Positions 1-9,285 of a DNA stretch of 33,667 nt are shown here, in pieces. Location of the stretch: contig CAIWWN010000076.1 of assembly GCA_903916355.1 (NCBI GenBank), forward strand, positions 1-33,667. The letters are read 5' to 3'. The stretch comes from an uncultured Burkholderiales bacterium. Lineage in GTDB: Bacteria; Pseudomonadota; Gammaproteobacteria; Burkholderiales; Burkholderiaceae_C. The notes under the pieces were generated by a model, which was not told the origin of the DNA, did not search any database, and was given only the letters and a program-made list of their open reading frames with translations. How positions within the stretch are numbered: the first letter of the stretch is position 1; each line of letters starts with the position of its first letter. A program made the position numbers and the translations under genes.

Positions 1-104
1 GATCCACCCCGATTACTCGAAGTCTCTCGTCCTGACAGGCGGCGGCTCATGCCATCAGCATTCAGCAGTCTTGTTTCCGTGCCCGTAGGCAGGGAGGCAT
101 CCAT
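1..104 (-). CDS. Possible 5' end of a leftward gene, cut by the window edge
   Basis: On the minus strand an ATG at 104-102 follows a good ribosome binding site (AGGAG five bases upstream, at 114-110), and the frame stays open for 34 codons to the left edge. The visible peptide begins MDASLPTGTE and carries an Arg-rich stretch (MSRRLSGRET). I recognise no family. A palindrome lies just upstream at 123-136, as expected for a regulated promoter. The call rests on the binding site plus an open frame only, and the stretch is short enough to be open by chance. Confidence 0.3.
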   Translation of the reverse strand, partial: MDASLPTGTETRLLNADGMSRRLSGRETSSNRGG

Positions 105-324
105 AGCATCTCCTGGGAGAAATGTCAAAATTGACAATTTCAGTAAATACCCATATGCAACCTTAGATATAGTTGTTATCCATGACTAGTTATGTAATAA
201 ACACCTCTATTTTGAAATATCACCACCGATAGCGTCCCGTTTTTCGACCTATTCAGCGGGAACCGACGGCAAAGTCAGAGTCAATCGATGGACGAGCTTT
301 GGGGGTTGGCAAAGCCGCAGTGCC
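105..324. other. AT-rich intergenic spacer with a short palindrome
   Basis: This spacer separates the exporter operon, whose last gene ends at 325, from the possible gene at the left edge. Bases 120-235 are much richer in A and T than the flanks. They contain an inverted repeat TGTCAA-AA-TTGACA at 123-136. TTGACA at 131-136 also matches a sigma-70 -35 box on the plus strand, but the -10 seventeen bases downstream is poor. I see no convincing terminator for the exporter operon and no other gene. Confidence 0.5.
123..136. promoter_or_regulatory. Palindromic candidate operator
   Basis: Six-base arms TGTCAA and TTGACA are separated by two bases. The element lies nine bases upstream of the AGGAG of the possible leftward gene at the edge. 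The symmetry suggests a dimeric repressor site; the protein is not identifiable. Confidence 0.35.
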
Positions 325-1068
325 TCACCAAGTGGCCTCAGTGTCCGGCACCAGCCCGTCAATGACCTGAATGGTGCGGTCGCAGCGGCGCGCCAGTTCA
401 GGGTTGTGCGTCACAAACAAAACCGCTGTGCCGTGCTCGCGATTGACTTGGCGAAACAGATCGAAGACCGCGTTGGCGCTTTGGGTGTCCAAGTTGCCTG
501 TGGGTTCATCGGCCAGCAGCAAGGCCGGTTGCATGATCAATGCGCGCGCCACGGCCACACGCTGCTGTTGCCCGCCAGACAAGCGGGTGGCTGGCGTGTC
601 ACGCCAAGGTGTCAAGCCCACACTTGCAATCAAGGACAGCGCTCGGGCCTCTATCGCGGCCGTGGGATAGCCCTGCAAACCCACCATGGGCAGCATCACA
701 TTTTCCAAAGCGCTGAAGGCGCCAATCAGGTGGTGGTACTGAAATACAAAGCCAATGCTGCGCCCGCGCAGTTGCGTCAGGGCGTGGTCATCGAGCTGGG
801 TGGTTTCCATGCCGGTGATCAGCAACTGGCCTTGCGTGGGCCGGTCCAGCAAACCCACCAAATTGAGCAGCGTGCTCTTGCCCGAGCCCGAAGTGCCCAT
901 GACGGCCACAAACTCGCCTGCGTTGAGCACCATGTCGATGCCGTGCAAGACCTCCACTTCGGTCGACTCCCCCACATTGAAGGATTTGTGCACATGGCTC
1001 AACTGCACCACGGGTTTTTCAAAGTTCGTCTTGACAGGGCTTGCGGGGGTCACGGGTGTGTCTTGCAT
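325..1068 (-). CDS. ABC transporter ATP-binding protein, MacB/LolD type
   Basis: A 247-residue ATPase that would power a MacAB-like exporter or lipoprotein-release type transporter at the inner membrane. Walker A is GTSGSGKST at residues 58-66, the ABC signature LSGGQQQR at 163-170, and Walker B LLLADE at 183-188 is followed by the D-loop (GNLD). These, with the FQ Q-loop region, place it in the MacB/LolD subgroup. It has an N-terminal extension of about 20 residues before the ABC fold. It is the last gene of a leftward three-gene operon, starting four bases after the stop of the FtsX-like permease. The substrate cannot be read from the sequence. Confidence 0.9.
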   Translation of the reverse strand: MQDTPVTPASPVKTNFEKPVVQLSHVHKSFNVGESTEVEVLHGIDMVLNAGEFVAVMGTSGSGKSTLLNLVGLLDRPTQGQLLITGMETTQLDDHALTQLRGRSIGFVFQYHHLIGAFSALENVMLPMVGLQGYPTAAIEARALSLIASVGLTPWRDTPATRLSGGQQQRVAVARALIMQPALLLADEPTGNLDTQSANAVFDLFRQVNREHGTAVLFVTHNPELARRCDRTIQVIDGLVPDTEATW

Positions 1069-1072
1069 GGCC

Positions 1073-2308
1073 TTAACCTCGGATGGCGACCACAGGGTCG
1101 AGTCGGGCCGCGCGCAAAGCCGGCGCCAGTGCGGCCAGCAAGCCAGTCAGCGTGGCCAGCACCACGGCTTCGACCAGCATCACGGTATCGATAGAAACGG
1201 CAAACATGGGCGCGCCGTCTGCACTGCGCGACATGAGTAACCACAGCTGCAAGAACAAAGCACCCAATGCGCAGCCCACGACGGCCCCGCCAAAACCCAG
1301 CAACCCGCCCTGCAGCAAGAAGATGCGCATGACTTGTGCACGTGAAATACCCATGGCGCGCAAGATGCCAATTTCTTTAGAACGCTGCACCACCGAGACG
1401 ACCAGCACGCTGGCAATGCCAAACGCCACCGACAAACCCACAAAGAACCGAATGGCGGTGTTGGCCAGGCTTTGCGATTTCACGGCACTGAAAAACTGCG
1501 CATTGGTCTTGATCCAGCTGTCGGCCTGCAGATGCGTGAGCGCTTGAATGCGCTGCGCCACCAACTCCGCGGCATAGACATCGTTCACCGTCAGATCGAT
1601 GACGGTCACGCCCCCGGGGTAGCCCAGCAGGCTTTGTCCGCTGCGCAAGGAGACATAACCGGCGCGCTGGTTGGCCCCTTTGTTGCCTAGATCCAGGATG
1701 CCGGAGATGACAAAATAATTGCTCACTCCTGTGGCCGACTGCACCAGCAGTTTGTCACCCACACTCAAGCCCAAATCGGTCGCCAGTTCGGTACCGATCA
1801 TGATGTCGCTGGCCCCCAAGCGCGCATGCCCGGCCACAATCTTCTCGCTCAGGTTGATGATCTGCTGGTACAGCGCCAAATCCACCGCCGTCAAACTCAA
1901 GGAGCGACTGGCCGCCCCCCGGATGATGAGGGTGGAGCCCGAAACCGAGGGTGAGGCTACATGCACGTCGGGCATGGCGCGCAGCATGGTCAGCACCGCT
2001 TGCCATTGGTCAATGGACTTGAGTCGCTGCAGCGGCGCTTGGACCTGGTCCTTGTGCAAAGCCGTATCAAGTGGATGCTGAATTCGAACCTGCTCCTTGG
2101 GCGGCAACACCTGGATATGCGCTTGCGCGGTGAGTACGCGTTTGACCAAATTCGATTGCAAGCCCTGCAGCAGCGCCGACATGAAGACAATCACGGCCAC
2201 CCCAATGGCGATGCCGACGATGATGAACAGGCTTTGCATGCGGCCTTCGCGCAAGAAGCGTGTGGAAACAATCCACTCGAACGGTTGAAATCGACCCAGC
2301 AGCATCAC
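1073..2308 (-). CDS. FtsX-like (MacB-type) ABC transporter permease
   Basis: A 411-residue inner-membrane permease. One membrane helix lies near the N terminus (about residues 28-50), followed by a large periplasmic domain of about 230 residues and three C-terminal helices, the MacB_PCD plus FtsX arrangement. The cytoplasmic loop with [13 protein letters not shown] and the C-terminal end LDPVVAIRG are typical of this family. It lies between the membrane fusion protein (12 bases upstream) and the ATPase (four bases downstream), so the three should form one transporter. Because the ATPase is a separate gene, the layout is closer to LolCDE or DevBCA-type systems than to E. coli MacB, in which both domains are fused. 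Confidence 0.88.
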   Translation of the reverse strand: MMLLGRFQPFEWIVSTRFLREGRMQSLFIIVGIAIGVAVIVFMSALLQGLQSNLVKRVLTAQAHIQVLPPKEQVRIQHPLDTALHKDQVQAPLQRLKSIDQWQAVLTMLRAMPDVHVASPSVSGSTLIIRGAASRSLSLTAVDLALYQQIINLSEKIVAGHARLGASDIMIGTELATDLGLSVGDKLLVQSATGVSNYFVISGILDLGNKGANQRAGYVSLRSGQSLLGYPGGVTVIDLTVNDVYAAELVAQRIQALTHLQADSWIKTNAQFFSAVKSQSLANTAIRFFVGLSVAFGIASVLVVSVVQRSKEIGILRAMGISRAQVMRIFLLQGGLLGFGGAVVGCALGALFLQLWLLMSRSADGAPMFAVSIDTVMLVEAVVLATLTGLLAALAPALRAARLDPVVAIRG

Positions 2309-2320
2309 ATCCCCTCGGGC

Positions 2321-3535
2321 TCAAGGTGCGCTGGGCCGCACATGTTGCCCCGCATGCAGATCCATACCTGCCACAGCCAGCACCCGCTCGCCGGTTTTGA
2401 CGCCCGAAAGCAATTCAACCCATGCGCCACTGCGCAGGCCCAAGGTCACCGGCACACGCTCTAGCTTGTCAGATGTGGTGACACGCCAAACCCAGGGCTG
2501 CGCCGACTCCGCTTCATGCACCGCCTCTAGCGGCACGGCCAGCGTGGCTGCACGACGCCCCACTTCGATCTCTACCGACACCGTCATGTCTTGGCGCAAG
2601 TAGTTGGGCGGTGAGGTCACTTTGAGTTTGACCTGCACCGAGCCACGCTGCGCATCGACCCCCGGCGCGATGCGGCTGACCACGGCCGCAAAACGCTGCT
2701 GCGCAAAAGCATCCGCCGATGCCACAGCACTCTGGCCCAGCTGCAGCCAAGCCAGGTTGCGCTCATCAATCAAGGCCACCAGCTCGGTCTCGCCTTGCGG
2801 CGCGAGCAAGAGCAGCGTTTTGCCGGGCTGCACCGCATCACCCGGCTCGACGTTGCGACTCACCACCAAGCCATCGAACGGAGCCACCAGAGAGGTGTAG
2901 GACAAGTGCGCTTGGGCCACTTGCGCATTGGCTCGCGCCAAAACCAAGGCACTCATGGCCAGTTCTTTCTCCATACCCTGATCTTCATGGGCCAGTCTTT
3001 GGGCATTGGCACTTTGCGCCTGCGCCTGCGCCACCTGCAAGGCGCGCAGAGCTTCGTCCAATGCGGCTTGGCCGATAAACCCTTGCTTAAGCAGGGCCTG
3101 TTGGCGTTCAAATTGGGTTCGCGCCTGGACCCAATTGGCCTGCGCCTGTTGGTCGTTGGCGCGCGCCGTCGGGGCTTGAACCTCGCGCCACTGGCGTAGC
3201 TTGAATTCGGCCTGCCGCACGCCCAAGTCAGCAGCCGTCAGGGCTGCTTGGGCCTCACGGTCATCCAAGCTCAACAAGGTTTGACCTTGCCGAAACCGAT
3301 CGCCTTCCATGACATTCACGGCCACCACCTTGCCGCTGATCTGCACCCCGCTGCTGGCCCGGTGCTGGGTTTGTACGGTGGCGGTGGCCACCACGGTGTG
3401 CACCATTTCGCGCGCCTGCATGGGCTGAACCGGCAGTGAGGGCTCAGACCAACGCCAAGCAACCCCAGCCAAAGTCAAGACCAAGGCCACACCCACGGCC
3501 ATCCCAAGTCGCCGCATACCGAGACTGCCTGTCAT
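2321..3535 (-). CDS. Membrane fusion protein of an ABC exporter (HlyD/MacA family)
   Basis: A 404-residue periplasmic adaptor, first gene of the leftward exporter operon. An N-terminal membrane anchor covers about residues 12-28. A biotinyl-lipoyl-like segment follows (GVQISGKVVAVNVMEGD), then a long Gln/Ala-rich alpha-helical hairpin (about 100-215), the second lipoyl half (APFDGLVVSRNVEPGD) and beta-barrel domains. This order is that of MacA/RND adaptor proteins, which connect the inner-membrane pump to an outer-membrane channel. No outer-membrane TolC-like gene is present here. GGAG lies five bases before the ATG. Confidence 0.88.
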   Translation of the reverse strand: MTGSLGMRRLGMAVGVALVLTLAGVAWRWSEPSLPVQPMQAREMVHTVVATATVQTQHRASSGVQISGKVVAVNVMEGDRFRQGQTLLSLDDREAQAALTAADLGVRQAEFKLRQWREVQAPTARANDQQAQANWVQARTQFERQQALLKQGFIGQAALDEALRALQVAQAQAQSANAQRLAHEDQGMEKELAMSALVLARANAQVAQAHLSYTSLVAPFDGLVVSRNVEPGDAVQPGKTLLLLAPQGETELVALIDERNLAWLQLGQSAVASADAFAQQRFAAVVSRIAPGVDAQRGSVQVKLKVTSPPNYLRQDMTVSVEIEVGRRAATLAVPLEAVHEAESAQPWVWRVTTSDKLERVPVTLGLRSGAWVELLSGVKTGERVLAVAGMDLHAGQHVRPSAP

Positions 3536-3560
3536 ACCTGCTCCCCAACACCGTTTTGTG

Positions 3561-3574
3561 AATCACGGGTGATT
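3561..3574. repeat. Short inverted repeat between nicB-like gene and exporter operon
   Basis: Arms AATCAC and GTGATT are separated by GG. It sits in the 89-base spacer (3536-3624) just upstream of the membrane fusion protein gene, so it could be an operator for the exporter operon. There is no T-run, so it does not look like an intrinsic terminator for the long catabolic operon ending at 3625. Confidence 0.35.
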
Positions 3575-3624
3575 GGGCCACGGACCAGGGCATCAAACCT
3601 TGATCTAAGTCATTTACGGGGGAC

Positions 3625-6600
3625 TCAATGGGTACTCAACGCAGCGCGCACCCTTGCCGCAGCGCTTTCAAGGTCTGACCAGGCGGGCTGCGCCGGTGCA
3701 TAACGCTGGCGCATATAGCGCGCCAGGTCGGCGATCTGCGCATCGTTCAAAGCGTGGCGAAAGCCGGGCATAAAGCCCACGTCCGGGCCGGGCACGTCTT
3801 GCACGCCGTCCAAAATCACGCGCAGCAAATTGTCGGGCTGGATGCTGTGCACACTGGTGTTGAGCGCCAAGGGGCGGTTCACACCCAGCAGTTTGGGGCC
3901 GTCTCCTTCGTGGTGACAGGCACTGCAAGCGCCATCAAACAAACGCTGACCGGTACTGCCCACCAACTTGCTGCGTTGCTCGGCCGCTTGTTGCACCAGC
4001 AGCTTGGCTTGGGTGGCGGCGTCGGTAGCCGGTGGATTGAAGCTGGCCAAGTAAGTGGCCATGGCGCGGATGTCGGCATCCGGCACTTGCGCCAATTGCT
4101 GCACCACCGGGGTCATGGGGCCCGCAGCCATACCGTGATGCTCGGTATGCCCATGGCGCAGATAGCGGTAAAACTCGTCGGCGCTCCAAGGTACCGGCGC
4201 GCGTGACAGCGCGGTCAAGGCCGGGGCCTCCCAACCGTCCACCATGGCTCCACTCAAATACGCCGCTCCGTTGCGCTCTGCACCCAAGGCATTGCGCGGT
4301 GTGTGGCAGGCGCCGCAATGGCCCACGCCGTTGACCAAGTAAGCGCCGCGGTTCCATTCAGCCGATTGTCCAGGCGTTGGCACAAAGGGTTGAGGGTCAT
4401 GAAACAAACCGTTACAACTGGCCATGAAGGCGCGTTGGCTGAACGGAAAAGCCAGGGCGGTTGTGGGCGGCGCCGAAGCCACAGCCGGTTGCGCCATCAG
4501 GTAGGCATAGAGCGAAACCAGATCGTCGTCGTTCATTTTGGCAAAGGACGTGAAAGGAAACGCCGGGTACAGGTGACGCCCGTCGCGCGAGATGCCTTCA
4601 CGCATGGCGCGCTGAAAAGCGCTGAAGGACCATTGGCCGATGCCGTGCTCAGGATCGGGCGTGAGGTTGGTGGTGTAAATGGTGCCAAACGGCGTGCTCA
4701 TGGCGCGGCCCCCGGCATTGGCCACGCCGCCGGGTGCCGTATGACAAACCACGCAGTCGCCCACTGCGGCCAGTTGTCGGCCGCGCTCAATCGTCTCTGC
4801 GGTGTACAGCGCGCTGGGGCTGTAGTGCACCGGCGCAATGACCGCGCGCCCACCCAACAAGGCCATGGTGGTGCCGATCACACCCGCGAACAAGGCCCCC
4901 ACGCGCGACCAGCGAGGCAATGACACGGGCCAACGCACGCCTTCGGGCATCAACGGGGTCTGGGGTTGAGTGGCCTTCTCAGGCGGGTTCACTTCAGGTG
5001 AAATGGTTTGACTTTGCAGGGCGGCGCGCACGCGCTCGGGCGTGAACGGTGGCTCGCGAAAGCGCACACCTGTGGCATCAAAAATGGCGTTGGCAATGGC
5101 TGCCGTGCCCGGTACCGAAGACGACTCCCCTGCCCCCAAAGGCGCTTCGTGTTGCCGCGGCAGCGTCACCACCTCGATCACCGGCACATCGCGGAAATTC
5201 AAAATCGGGTAACTACCCCACTCCTGCGTGGCCACCGTGTTTTTACGCGGCTCGATCTGCAGTTCTTCTTTCAGGGCGCGGCTGGTGGTTTGCAGCACAT
5301 TGCCATGAATCTGCTGCTGCACGCCAGCGGGGTTGATCATCATGCCTGCGTCGTGACCGACCACCACGCGGCTCACATGCACCTCACCCGTGCGGCGATT
5401 CACCTCCACATCAGCGACCCAGGCCGCCCAGGCCGCGCCAAAGCCGGGCCATTTGCTGTGCACATAGCGCGCATAGGCCACGCCCTGGCCGCGCAGCACC
5501 TCACCGCCCGTGCCTTCCACCGTGTGTTGGCGCGCCGCCGTACGCGGCTGCCAACCCGCACGCTCGGCCGTGGCGGCCAGCAGCTCAGATGCGCGGGGGT
5601 CTTGCAGGTACTGCAAGCGAAACTCCACCGGATCGACTCCCGCAGCAGCGGCCAATTCATCGATATAGCTTTCGTGCGCAAACGAGTTGGGCAAGGCTGA
5701 GACACCGCGCAACCACGAGGCACGCAAAAGGGGCGCCATGTCGTTCACGCTGACCCGCAGGTTGTCGAAGGCATAGGGTGGCCGCGCGGTGCGGTCGCCC
5801 ATTTCATAGGCCTGGGCCAAGGGCTCGACGGTGCGGGTGAGCAGCAGGGCCAGGGTGGGCGCGCCGTTGGAGGGGTAGCTGGTTTCAAAATCGTAAGCCG
5901 CCACCGTGCCGTCGGCATTCAATCCGCCGCGCACATCCATGAGCTGCGCCGCGCCCTTGGGCTCCCAGGCGTGTTCTTGTTCGCGCGTGAGCTGCACCCG
6001 CACCGGCGCGCCCACCGCGCGGGCCAGCAGCGCGGCATCGGCGGCGACATCGTCGGCGCCATTGCGGCCATAGCAGCCGGCGGCTTCCATGCGCACCACG
6101 TCAATCACGGTGTCGTTCAAGCTCATCAGCTTGGCCAAGTCCGCGCGCAGCACATGCGGGTTTTGCGTGCCTGCCCAGACGGTTAAATTCGGTGCCCCTG
6201 GCACGGCGTCCCCATGCCATTGCGCCAAAGCACAAGACGGTCCGATCGACGCATGCAACTGGTATGGCCAGACATAGGTGCGCGACAAGCGCTGCGCCGC
6301 TTGTTCCAGCGCGCCGTCCACATCGCCCTCATCCACCAAGCGGCGTTGGGTTGAGGGGTTGTTGCGCAGCGCTTGTTGTAAGTCGCCCAGGGGCGGCAGA
6401 CCGGGCCAGTCCTTCCACTGCACGCGCAACTCGCGCATGGCTTGCTCGGCTTGTTCTTCGCGCTCGGCCACCACGCCGACAAAGTCACGAATCACCACCA
6501 CCGCGCGCACGCCAGGGATGTGCGCAATCGACGACTCGTCCACCGACTCCAGCGTATTGCCAATGAAGTCACCATGGTCCGCCCCGGCATAGGGTGGGCG

Positions 6601-7287
6601 CACCACGCGCCCATGCAACATGCCGGGCACGCGCATGTCGTGCACATACACCTGCTCGCCCGTGACCTTGGCCGGAATGTCCACCCGATCCACCGACTGG
6701 CCGATGACACGGTATTCACTGGCGGCTTTAAGGGGCGTGGCAAGCACCAAAGTCAGCGCCACGTGCTGGCCCGTGAGCAGATCGCCGTAGCGGCACTGGC
6801 GCGTTGGGTCAGTTTTGACCGTCACTACACCGCCTTGCACTTGCAGCTCGCTGGGCAAGATGTTCAACTGCTGCGCTGCACGGTCCAACAGCCAGGCACG
6901 CGCTTGCGCTGCCGCAGCGCGCAAAGGCGCCGCATGGATTTGCAGCGAAGCACTGGCAATGGTCGCGCCCTGGTTGGGTGCCAGCGTGGTGCTGCCCAGC
7001 ACCATGTGCACAACGGCCATGGCCACATCCAACTCGTCAGCCACCAATTGCGACAAGGCCGTGCGAATGCCGGTGCCCAGGTCGACATGGCCGTTCAGCG
7101 CGGTGACGCTGCCGTCGTCCCACACGGCCAGCAAAATTTCAACGCCCTCCGCCGGATTGCCCGGCACGACCAAGGGCTGGCCTTGGACGGGCGGCGGCGC
7201 AGGCGGTGGTTCACGGGTGATGAGCAGCACGCCTTGCGCGGCATGAAAATCAGCGCGGCGTTGTGGTTGCTCGGCGCGCCGCGTCAT
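3625..7287 (-). CDS. nicB: Nicotinate dehydrogenase-like large subunit: molybdenum hydroxylase fused to three cytochrome c domains
   Basis: A 1220-residue fusion. Residues 1 to about 770 are a xanthine-dehydrogenase-family molybdopterin subunit in the IorB-like order (HVDLGTGIRTALSQ early, then the hammerhead-like segment, and the catalytic-Glu motif GAGESSS late). A predicted single membrane helix follows at about 796-818, then three c-type heme sites: CVVCH at 845, CGACH at 991 and CSACH at 1121. This matches NicB of Pseudomonas putida, about 1190 residues with the same fusion. The likely reaction is nicotinate to 6-hydroxynicotinate, with electrons passed through the hemes to the respiratory chain. 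It overlaps the small-subunit gene by ATGA. There is no Tat signal, so the Mo domain is presumably cytoplasmic and the hemes periplasmic. Related isoquinoline or aldehyde oxidases share the layout; the neighbouring nicotinate genes decide the call. Confidence 0.85.
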   Translation of the reverse strand: MTRRAEQPQRRADFHAAQGVLLITREPPPAPPPVQGQPLVVPGNPAEGVEILLAVWDDGSVTALNGHVDLGTGIRTALSQLVADELDVAMAVVHMVLGSTTLAPNQGATIASASLQIHAAPLRAAAAQARAWLLDRAAQQLNILPSELQVQGGVVTVKTDPTRQCRYGDLLTGQHVALTLVLATPLKAASEYRVIGQSVDRVDIPAKVTGEQVYVHDMRVPGMLHGRVVRPPYAGADHGDFIGNTLESVDESSIAHIPGVRAVVVIRDFVGVVAEREEQAEQAMRELRVQWKDWPGLPPLGDLQQALRNNPSTQRRLVDEGDVDGALEQAAQRLSRTYVWPYQLHASIGPSCALAQWHGDAVPGAPNLTVWAGTQNPHVLRADLAKLMSLNDTVIDVVRMEAAGCYGRNGADDVAADAALLARAVGAPVRVQLTREQEHAWEPKGAAQLMDVRGGLNADGTVAAYDFETSYPSNGAPTLALLLTRTVEPLAQAYEMGDRTARPPYAFDNLRVSVNDMAPLLRASWLRGVSALPNSFAHESYIDELAAAAGVDPVEFRLQYLQDPRASELLAATAERAGWQPRTAARQHTVEGTGGEVLRGQGVAYARYVHSKWPGFGAAWAAWVADVEVNRRTGEVHVSRVVVGHDAGMMINPAGVQQQIHGNVLQTTSRALKEELQIEPRKNTVATQEWGSYPILNFRDVPVIEVVTLPRQHEAPLGAGESSSVPGTAAIANAIFDATGVRFREPPFTPERVRAALQSQTISPEVNPPEKATQPQTPLMPEGVRWPVSLPRWSRVGALFAGVIGTTMALLGGRAVIAPVHYSPSALYTAETIERGRQLAAVGDCVVCHTAPGGVANAGGRAMSTPFGTIYTTNLTPDPEHGIGQWSFSAFQRAMREGISRDGRHLYPAFPFTSFAKMNDDDLVSLYAYLMAQPAVASAPPTTALAFPFSQRAFMASCNGLFHDPQPFVPTPGQSAEWNRGAYLVNGVGHCGACHTPRNALGAERNGAAYLSGAMVDGWEAPALTALSRAPVPWSADEFYRYLRHGHTEHHGMAAGPMTPVVQQLAQVPDADIRAMATYLASFNPPATDAATQAKLLVQQAAEQRSKLVGSTGQRLFDGACSACHHEGDGPKLLGVNRPLALNTSVHSIQPDNLLRVILDGVQDVPGPDVGFMPGFRHALNDAQIADLARYMRQRYAPAQPAWSDLESAAARVRAALSTH

Positions 7288-7778
7288 GCCCTGGACTCCT
7301 GCATCCGCTTGGCCGCCAACAGCACTGCCTCCACAATTTCAATGTGGGTGCCGCAGCGGCATAAATTGCCCGACAGTTCGCGGCGCACATCGGCCTCACT
7401 GGGGTTGGGCTCGCGGGCCAGCAAGGCTGCAGCCATCATCACCATGCCATTGAGGCAGTAACCGCACTGCGCCGCTTGGGCATCGACAAATGCTTGTTGC
7501 ACCGGATGCAATTGACCCGTCACGCCGTGCAATGGGGTCAGCCCCTCCAGGGTGGTGATCTCGCGACCGGCCACGCCGTGGGCAGGAATCACACAGGCGC
7601 GTGCGGCCACGCCATCGACCCACACGGTGCAAGCGCCGCACTCTCCCAAACCGCAGCCGAACTTGGGGCCATTGAGTTGCAAGTCGTTGCGCAACACCTG
7701 CAGCAAATTGGCACGGCCTGCAGCCGGCGGCAGTTCGCGCCGAACTTGATTGACCTGCAAGACCGTTGGGGAATGCAT
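7284..7778 (-). CDS. nicA: Nicotinate dehydrogenase-like small subunit, two [2Fe-2S] clusters
   Basis: A 164-residue iron-sulfur subunit of a molybdenum hydroxylase. The N-terminal plant-ferredoxin-like domain has Cys 42, 47, 50 and 62 (CGLGECGAC), and the C-terminal domain has Cys 105, 108, 140 and 142 (CGYCLNG, LCRCGTH). That is a full ligand set for two [2Fe-2S] clusters relaying electrons from the Mo centre. Size and layout match NicA/IorA. It is translationally coupled to the large subunit by a four-base overlap and starts 12 bases after the nicotinamidase stop. No FAD subunit gene is present, which fits electron exit through the fused cytochrome rather than to NAD. Confidence 0.87.
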   Translation of the reverse strand: MHSPTVLQVNQVRRELPPAAGRANLLQVLRNDLQLNGPKFGCGLGECGACTVWVDGVAARACVIPAHGVAGREITTLEGLTPLHGVTGQLHPVQQAFVDAQAAQCGYCLNGMVMMAAALLAREPNPSEADVRRELSGNLCRCGTHIEIVEAVLLAAKRMQESRA

Positions 7779-7790
7779 AGCGTGCGCTGA

Positions 7791-8513
7791 TCAGCTCAAG
7801 ATGAGATCAGTGGACTGAATGCGCTTGACGCCTTTGGCCCGCATTTCTTTCCAGGCTGCAGCCACCGAGCCGTTGATGTCGATACCGCGGCACGCGTCTT
7901 CAATCACATAGGTCTCAAAGCCCAGGCGTTTGGCATCGAGTGCGGTCCAGGCGACGCAAAAATCAGTGGCCAACCCCGTCACAAACACCGTGCGAATGCC
8001 ACGCTGGCGCAGGTAGCCGGCCAAGCCGGTAGCCGTCTTACGGTCGGCCTCTTCAAAGGCGGAGTAGCTGTCCACATGCTTGTGAAAACCCTTGCGCAAA
8101 ATCACCTGGGCTTGTGGCACTTTGAGGTCTTTGTGCACGGCCGCGTCTTCGCTGCCTTGCACGCAGTGGTCGGGCCACAGCACCTGTTGGCCATAACTCA
8201 GCCGGGTGGTTTCAAACGGTTTTTTGCCGGGGTAACTGCTGGCAAATGAGGCATGACCCGGGGTATGCCAGTCTTGCGTGACCACCACGTTTTCAAATGC
8301 AGGGGCGATGCGGTTGATCACCGGCACCACCTCTTGGCCGTTGTTCACCGGCAAGGTGCCGCCGGGCACGAAACAGTTTTGCACATCGACCACGATCAAC
8401 GCCGACTGCCCATTGGCCCGAATGCGCCCCTGGGCAAAGGCGGGAAGCCAAGTCGCAGCGCCAGACAAAGCGGCTGCGGTCTGAAGAAAGTTTCTGCGGG
8501 TGTTCAAGCTCAT
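7791..8513 (-). CDS. pncA: Nicotinamidase (PncA family) with a twin-arginine signal peptide
   Basis: A 240-residue cysteine hydrolase of the isochorismatase superfamily that converts nicotinamide to nicotinate and ammonia. The catalytic triad is visible as Asp43, Lys141 and Cys186 (ATDFCV). The metal site is Asp81, His83 and His87 (DWHTPGH) plus His116. Unlike the usual cytoplasmic PncA, it begins with a twin-arginine signal (TRRNFLQ at residues 5-11), a hydrophobic stretch and an AFA-Q cleavage site near residue 27, so it should be exported folded to the periplasm. AGGAG lies seven bases before the start. It sits between the transporter and the hydroxylase genes, fitting a role at the head of a nicotinate pathway. 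Confidence 0.9.
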   Translation of the reverse strand: MSLNTRRNFLQTAAALSGAATWLPAFAQGRIRANGQSALIVVDVQNCFVPGGTLPVNNGQEVVPVINRIAPAFENVVVTQDWHTPGHASFASSYPGKKPFETTRLSYGQQVLWPDHCVQGSEDAAVHKDLKVPQAQVILRKGFHKHVDSYSAFEEADRKTATGLAGYLRQRGIRTVFVTGLATDFCVAWTALDAKRLGFETYVIEDACRGIDINGSVAAAWKEMRAKGVKRIQSTDLILS

Positions 8514-8550
8514 GGGTCACTCCTGGTTGAAAAAAACCTCGCGCCGAAAT

Positions 8551-9285
8551 TCAAACGCTCAGGTAATTGCGCCTGACTTCTTCATTGGCGGCCAATTCGT
8601 GCATGGGGGCGTGGTAACGGATCTGACCTTTTTCCAACACATAGGCCCGGTCGGACACCAATTCTGCAAAATGCATGTTTTGCTCAGACAGCAAGATGCT
8701 CACGCCCTGGGCTTTGAGCGCCAAAATCATGTGCGCCATCTGCTCCACAATGACCGGCGCTACGCCTTCTGAGGGCTCGTCGAGCAGCACCAAAAACGGG
8801 TTGCCCATCAGCGTGCGGGCCACAGTCAGCATTTGCTGCTCGCCGCCGCTCATGTTGCCGCCGGGGCGTTGCGGCATTTCACCCAAGTTCGGAAACAGTT
8901 CAAACAAGCGCTCCGGCGTCCAATGCGGCGCCGCCGTGCCATCGGGCCACTGACGCAGGTTTTGCTTGCCCACCTCCAGGTTTTCCATGACGGTGAGGTC
9001 GGTGAAAATGCGGCGGTCTTCGGGCACAAAACCCAGGCCGAGTCGGGCCGCGTGGTGCGGCTCGCTGCGCGAGAGGTCATGACCCATGAAAGTCACTTGG
9101 CCGCGTCTGCGCGCCAACATGCCGATCAAGGCTTTGAGCGTAGTGGACTTGCCCGCGCCGTTGCGCCCCATGAGCGCCACGACCTCGCCGCGTCGCACTT
9201 GCAGGTCCACATCGTACAAAATTTGGGCTGCGCCATACCAAGCGGCCAGGCCCTTGGCTTCAAGCAGGATGTCGGATGCGCTCAT
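8551..9285 (-). CDS. livF: Branched-chain-type ABC transporter ATPase (LivF-like)
   Basis: A 244-residue ATPase: Walker A GRNGAGKST at 40-48, signature MSGGEQQML, Walker B LVLLDEPSEG. The EPSEG sequence and the short length are typical of LivF. It overlaps the LivG-like gene by ATGA and lies 37 bases before the nicotinamidase gene. The family also serves aromatic acids, amides and urea, so the context, not the fold, suggests nicotinate or a related pyridine as cargo. Confidence 0.9.
   Translation of the reverse strand: MSASDILLEAKGLAAWYGAAQILYDVDLQVRRGEVVALMGRNGAGKSTTLKALIGMLARRRGQVTFMGHDLSRSEPHHAARLGLGFVPEDRRIFTDLTVMENLEVGKQNLRQWPDGTAAPHWTPERLFELFPNLGEMPQRPGGNMSGGEQQMLTVARTLMGNPFLVLLDEPSEGVAPVIVEQMAHMILALKAQGVSILLSEQNMHFAELVSDRAYVLEKGQIRYHAPMHELAANEEVRRNYLSV

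Noticed and set aside
3625-7778. Naming the hydroxylase isoquinoline 1-oxidoreductase or aldehyde dehydrogenase
   Set aside because: These relatives share the fold and cofactors, but the three-heme fusion matches NicB and the neighbours are nicotinamidase, 6-hydroxynicotinate reductase and enamidase.
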